Positions 5,668-7,535 of a DNA stretch of 7,535 nucleotides are shown piece after piece. The position numbers and the translations under genes were made by a program. The stretch spans positions 3,658-11,192 of the forward strand of contig JAHZES010000056.1 in assembly GCA_019421725.1 (NCBI GenBank), given 5' to 3'. Position 1 is the first letter of the stretch; each line of letters begins with the position of its first letter. The notes under the pieces are model-generated. The model had not been told where the DNA came from. It searched no databases and saw nothing but the letters and a program-made list of their open reading frames with translations. Source of the stretch: Clostridiales bacterium (GTDB lineage Bacteria; Bacillota; Clostridia; Oscillospirales; Acutalibacteraceae).

Positions 5668-6102
5668 TCAGCAGTTTGTTTCGGTGTCCTCCAGAACGGA
5701 GGTGCAGTGCGGGCAGCGGGTGGCGTCAATTGCAATTTCACTCTTGCAGAAGGGGCAAACCTTTGTGGTGGGAGCTTTCGTGGCCTCGGGAGCTTCCAAC
5801 TTTTTGCCCAGCGAGAGCAGCTTGTTTAACCCGCGCAGGAACAGGAAGATCACCATTGCCATCAGAAAGAAATTGATTACGGCGGTCAAAAAAGAGCCGT
5901 ATTTGATTTCAACCCCGCCAATGTTCAGGACCCAGCTGGAAAAATCCTCTTTTGCAATCAGGCCCAGCAGGGGAGAGATAATGTCGCCGACCAGTGAGTT
6001 GACAATGGTCTGGAACGCGCCGCCGATAATTACGCCGACTGCAAGGTCGATCACATTGCCGCGCAGTGCAAATTTTTTAAATTCGGACAAGAATTTTTTC
6101 AT
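5668..6102 (-). CDS. mscL: Large-conductance mechanosensitive channel MscL with C-terminal zinc ribbon
   Basis: MscL is a membrane pore that opens under high tension to release solutes during osmotic downshock. The 144-residue protein starts with the amphipathic F-x-x-F-A-L-R-G-N-V-I-D-L-A-V-G-V-I-I-G segment. TM1 is at about 15-45 (G-A-F-x-x-I-V-N-S-L-V and I-I-S-P-L-L-G) and TM2 at about 70-92. After a short Ala/Pro/Glu linker, the usual C-terminal helical bundle is replaced by a zinc ribbon: C116-P-F-C119, then C130-P-H-C133. Similar ribbons occur in other Firmicutes MscL proteins, to my recollection. The frame stays open upstream to 6261, but the ATG at 6102 is preferred: AGGAG at 6115-6111 is 8 bases upstream and family similarity begins there. 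It is 49 bases downstream of the radical SAM gene and its stop codon faces that of sigF 4 bases away. Confidence 0.95.
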   Translation of the reverse strand: MKKFLSEFKKFALRGNVIDLAVGVIIGGAFQTIVNSLVGDIISPLLGLIAKEDFSSWVLNIGGVEIKYGSFLTAVINFFLMAMVIFLFLRGLNKLLSLGKKLEAPEATKAPTTKVCPFCKSEIAIDATRCPHCTSVLEDTETNC

Positions 6103-6126
6103 GGGAAGCACTCCTATTCTTTTTCG

Positions 6127-6153
6127 CCGCCCGCAGGGCGGTCGTTTTATTTT
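6127..6153 (+). terminator. Hairpin with T-rich tail in the mscL upstream gap, forward orientation
   Basis: On the plus strand CCGCCC (6127-6132) pairs with GGGCGG (6136-6141) around a 3-base loop, followed by TCG and then TTTTATTTT (6145-6153). On the minus strand only A-rich sequence follows the stem, so it should not stop the leftward genes. It could end rightward transcripts that run through from sigF across mscL. Confidence 0.45.
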
Positions 6154-7054
6154 ACGGTGCTTTGCCGTTCGGGGCAGAAACACCTTCCAGTCCAAAAGAA
6201 GGAATAAAAGCCCTGCTTGCAGAGGAACGCTCCTGCACAAAGCCGTCCAACCCAAGCGCAAACAGGCGGTTCAGAACTTTTTCATATTCGCGGCGGGTGA
6301 TTTTGCGGTTGATTTCCGGAAATTCCGCTGCGCGTCCGCAGGGAAGGTATTGTGCCATCAGGCTTACGGGGACGCCGGGCAATGCTTCTGCCAACCATTC
6401 GAGCGCGGCAACGGAGTTGCGGGTGTTGCCCGGCAGGATCAAATGGCGTACGATCATGCCTTTCTGCAGGATCCCGCGTTCATCATAAAGGCAGGCAGGC
6501 TGCTGCCGGTGCATTTCAAGCAGAGCGGCCTTTGCGGCCTCTGGATAATCGGGTGCGGCCGAATAGCGTTCGGCGGGTTCGGTCAACGCATACTTGAAGT
6601 CCGGCAGGTAAATGTCTACAAAGCCTTCCAGCGAACGGAGTGTTCCTGTTGATTCATAGCCGCTGCAATTGTAAACAACAGGAACGGGTGGGCGATACAG
6701 CTTCAGCGCTTCCAGCACAGCCGGAGCGAAGTGTGTTGCCGTTACCAGATTGATGTTTTCCGCGCCCTGTTCCACCAGACGGCGGAAAATGTCGCTCAGT
6801 TCGGAAGGAGAAATGTACTTGCCGAAATTTTGCCGGCTGATAAAGTCATTTTGACAGAAAACGCAGTGAAGGCCGCATCCGGAAAAAAATACGGCGCCGG
6901 AGCCGCGTTTGCCGCTGATGCACGGTTCTTCCCAAAAATGCAGGGCGGCCCTCGCTACAGCAGCCGTGCTGCCCATCTTGCAGATGCCATTGCCGGCCTC
7001 TGCGTTCCTCTGCGCAGCGCAGTGCCGTGGACAAAGATTACAGCTTTGAATCAT
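6152..7054 (-). CDS. Radical SAM protein of the PflX type (pyruvate formate-lyase activase-like)
   Basis: This 300-residue protein matches the COG1313/PflX group of radical SAM proteins, which are related to glycyl-radical enzyme activases. The cluster motif is C60-G-L-H-C64-V-F-C67 followed by Q-N, preceded by G-S-G-A-V-F-F-S-G. A second cysteine group lies at the N-terminus (C5, C8, C12, C25) and could hold an auxiliary metal centre. Later family motifs are visible: E-N-I-N-L-V-T-A-T-H-F at about 98-108, Y-N-C-S-G-Y-E, V-D-I-Y-L-P-D-F-K-Y, and R-H-L-I-L-P-G-N. Only weak ribosome-binding sequence precedes the ATG at 7054, which lies 23 bases after the stop of the upstream gene, so it is probably read as part of that operon. 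No glycyl-radical enzyme is adjacent, so it is unlikely to be a dedicated activase here. The physiological substrate is not known. Confidence 0.88.
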   Translation of the reverse strand: MIQSCNLCPRHCAAQRNAEAGNGICKMGSTAAVARAALHFWEEPCISGKRGSGAVFFSGCGLHCVFCQNDFISRQNFGKYISPSELSDIFRRLVEQGAENINLVTATHFAPAVLEALKLYRPPVPVVYNCSGYESTGTLRSLEGFVDIYLPDFKYALTEPAERYSAAPDYPEAAKAALLEMHRQQPACLYDERGILQKGMIVRHLILPGNTRNSVAALEWLAEALPGVPVSLMAQYLPCGRAAEFPEINRKITRREYEKVLNRLFALGLDGFVQERSSASRAFIPSFGLEGVSAPNGKAP

Positions 7055-7077
7055 ATTTCAGCGATCCCGCCCTTTCG

Positions 7078-7535
7078 TTACGCCGGTTCAACGGGAGAAA
7101 CGGTCGTGCCGGCCGGCTGCTCCGCCTGTACCTTTTCCGCAGACTGTTCTGGAACGATACGGCGGCGAACGCGGACTCCGTCGAAGCGCTGCTGAAATTG
7201 TGCAAAGGCATGAAAGCTCTTTTGGCATGCCGCACAGTAAAATTTGGCCCGGAACTGCTTGCCGCGCAATGCCCACGGTTCCAGCTCGTTCAGCCTGCCG
7301 CCACATTCCGGGCAGCGGAACCGCAGTTTGTTCCGATTGATCAGCGGGTGGGAAAGGTCGGTAAGGTATTTGTTTTTAAAGGCCAGCCGGCGGAAAAAAT
7401 CATCGTCCGCCTGCGTAAAAAAGGGCTTTAACGTTTCCGGGTCATAAACTGTGCGGAAACATTCTGCTGAAAGAATGCTTTCGTCGATCGCACGGTGCAG
7501 CGCCATGGCGCTGGCGTCAATGGAAAGTGCTTCTG
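7078..7535 (-). CDS. C-terminal part of a probable DEDDh 3'-5' exonuclease with zinc ribbon (5' end outside the window)
   Basis: The frame is open through the right edge, leaving 151 codons. An ATG at 7506 has no Shine-Dalgarno site and the coding pattern continues upstream of it, so the true start is probably outside. The first visible residues, A-L-S-I-D-A-S-A-M-A-L-H-R-A-I-D-E, fit the last exonuclease motif (H-R-A-x-D) of DnaQ/ERI1/KapD-type nucleases. After a linker comes a zinc ribbon, C-P-E-C and then C-A-A-C 22 residues later, separated by L-E-P-W and F-Y. I recall a DEDDh domain plus C-terminal zinc ribbon from clostridial exonucleases related to KapD, but this is from memory and half the protein is missing. 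The tail of about 35 residues is polar and probably disordered. It is the upstream member of the leftward gene cluster with pflX-type and mscL genes. Confidence 0.6.
   Translation of the reverse strand, partial: EALSIDASAMALHRAIDESILSAECFRTVYDPETLKPFFTQADDDFFRRLAFKNKYLTDLSHPLINRNKLRFRCPECGGRLNELEPWALRGKQFRAKFYCAACQKSFHAFAQFQQRFDGVRVRRRIVPEQSAEKVQAEQPAGTTVSPVEPA

Noticed and set aside
5690..5703. CCTCC / GGAGG inverted repeat just past the sigF stop.
   Set aside because: The stem is 5 bp, lies in mscL coding sequence, and no T run follows on either strand.
6103..6261. N-terminal extension of the mscL frame by 53 codons.
   Set aside because: It would overlap the radical SAM gene and lacks a ribosome site, while AGGAG before the ATG at 6102 and the conserved MscL N-terminus fix the shorter start.
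5660..6652. Plus-strand open frame of 330 codons opposite mscL and the radical SAM gene.
   Set aside because: It spans two clear minus-strand genes and their gap, with no start signal and no domain-like sequence.

Overview
The window looks like chromosomal DNA of an endospore-forming, moderately GC-rich member of the Clostridia, probably near the Ruminococcaceae/Oscillospiraceae. The main evidence is a complete spoIIA operon (spoIIAA-spoIIAB-sigF), which is specific to endospore-forming Firmicutes. Gram-positive style Shine-Dalgarno sites, a lipoprotein with a Ser/Ala-rich linker, and a zinc-ribbon form of MscL agree with this. No rRNA, tRNA, CRISPR array or mobile element was seen.

Layout. 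(1) 1-933, minus: the N-terminal 311 codons of a secreted lipoprotein that runs off the left edge, with a near-consensus SigA promoter at 991-1019. (2) 1071-1109: a Rho-independent terminator closing the next minus-strand gene. (3) 1160-1990, minus: an AraC-family regulator with an N-terminal cupin. (4) 1991-2194: a compact divergent control region. A strong araC promoter and a -35-poor promoter for the rightward genes share overlapping -10 boxes, and a 9-bp direct repeat with a 21-bp period sits just upstream of the rightward -35 region. (5) 2195-3034 and 3118-3996, plus: two different xylose-isomerase-like TIM-barrel sugar isomerase/epimerase genes, closed by a very long terminator hairpin at 4026-4082. 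(6) 4242-5663, plus: spoIIAA, spoIIAB and sigF, overlapping by 17 and 4 bases. (7) 5668-7535, minus: mscL with a C-terminal zinc ribbon, a PflX-type radical SAM protein, and the C-terminal part of a probable DEDDh exonuclease with a zinc ribbon. These three are closely spaced and convergent on sigF.

How the parts work together. The left half reads as a small inducible carbohydrate module: the AraC protein senses a small molecule, switches on two isomerases, and probably limits its own synthesis from the same control region. The middle is the forespore switch: SpoIIAB holds SigF inactive until dephosphorylated SpoIIAA releases it. The right half is a probable operon of unrelated housekeeping functions.

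I found no clearly undescribed large system. The points most worth a second look are the geometry of the araC/isomerase control region, the short SigF that lacks the usual N-terminal segment, the 4-bp convergent sigF/mscL junction whose only plausible forward terminator lies beyond mscL, and the two zinc-ribbon fusions.
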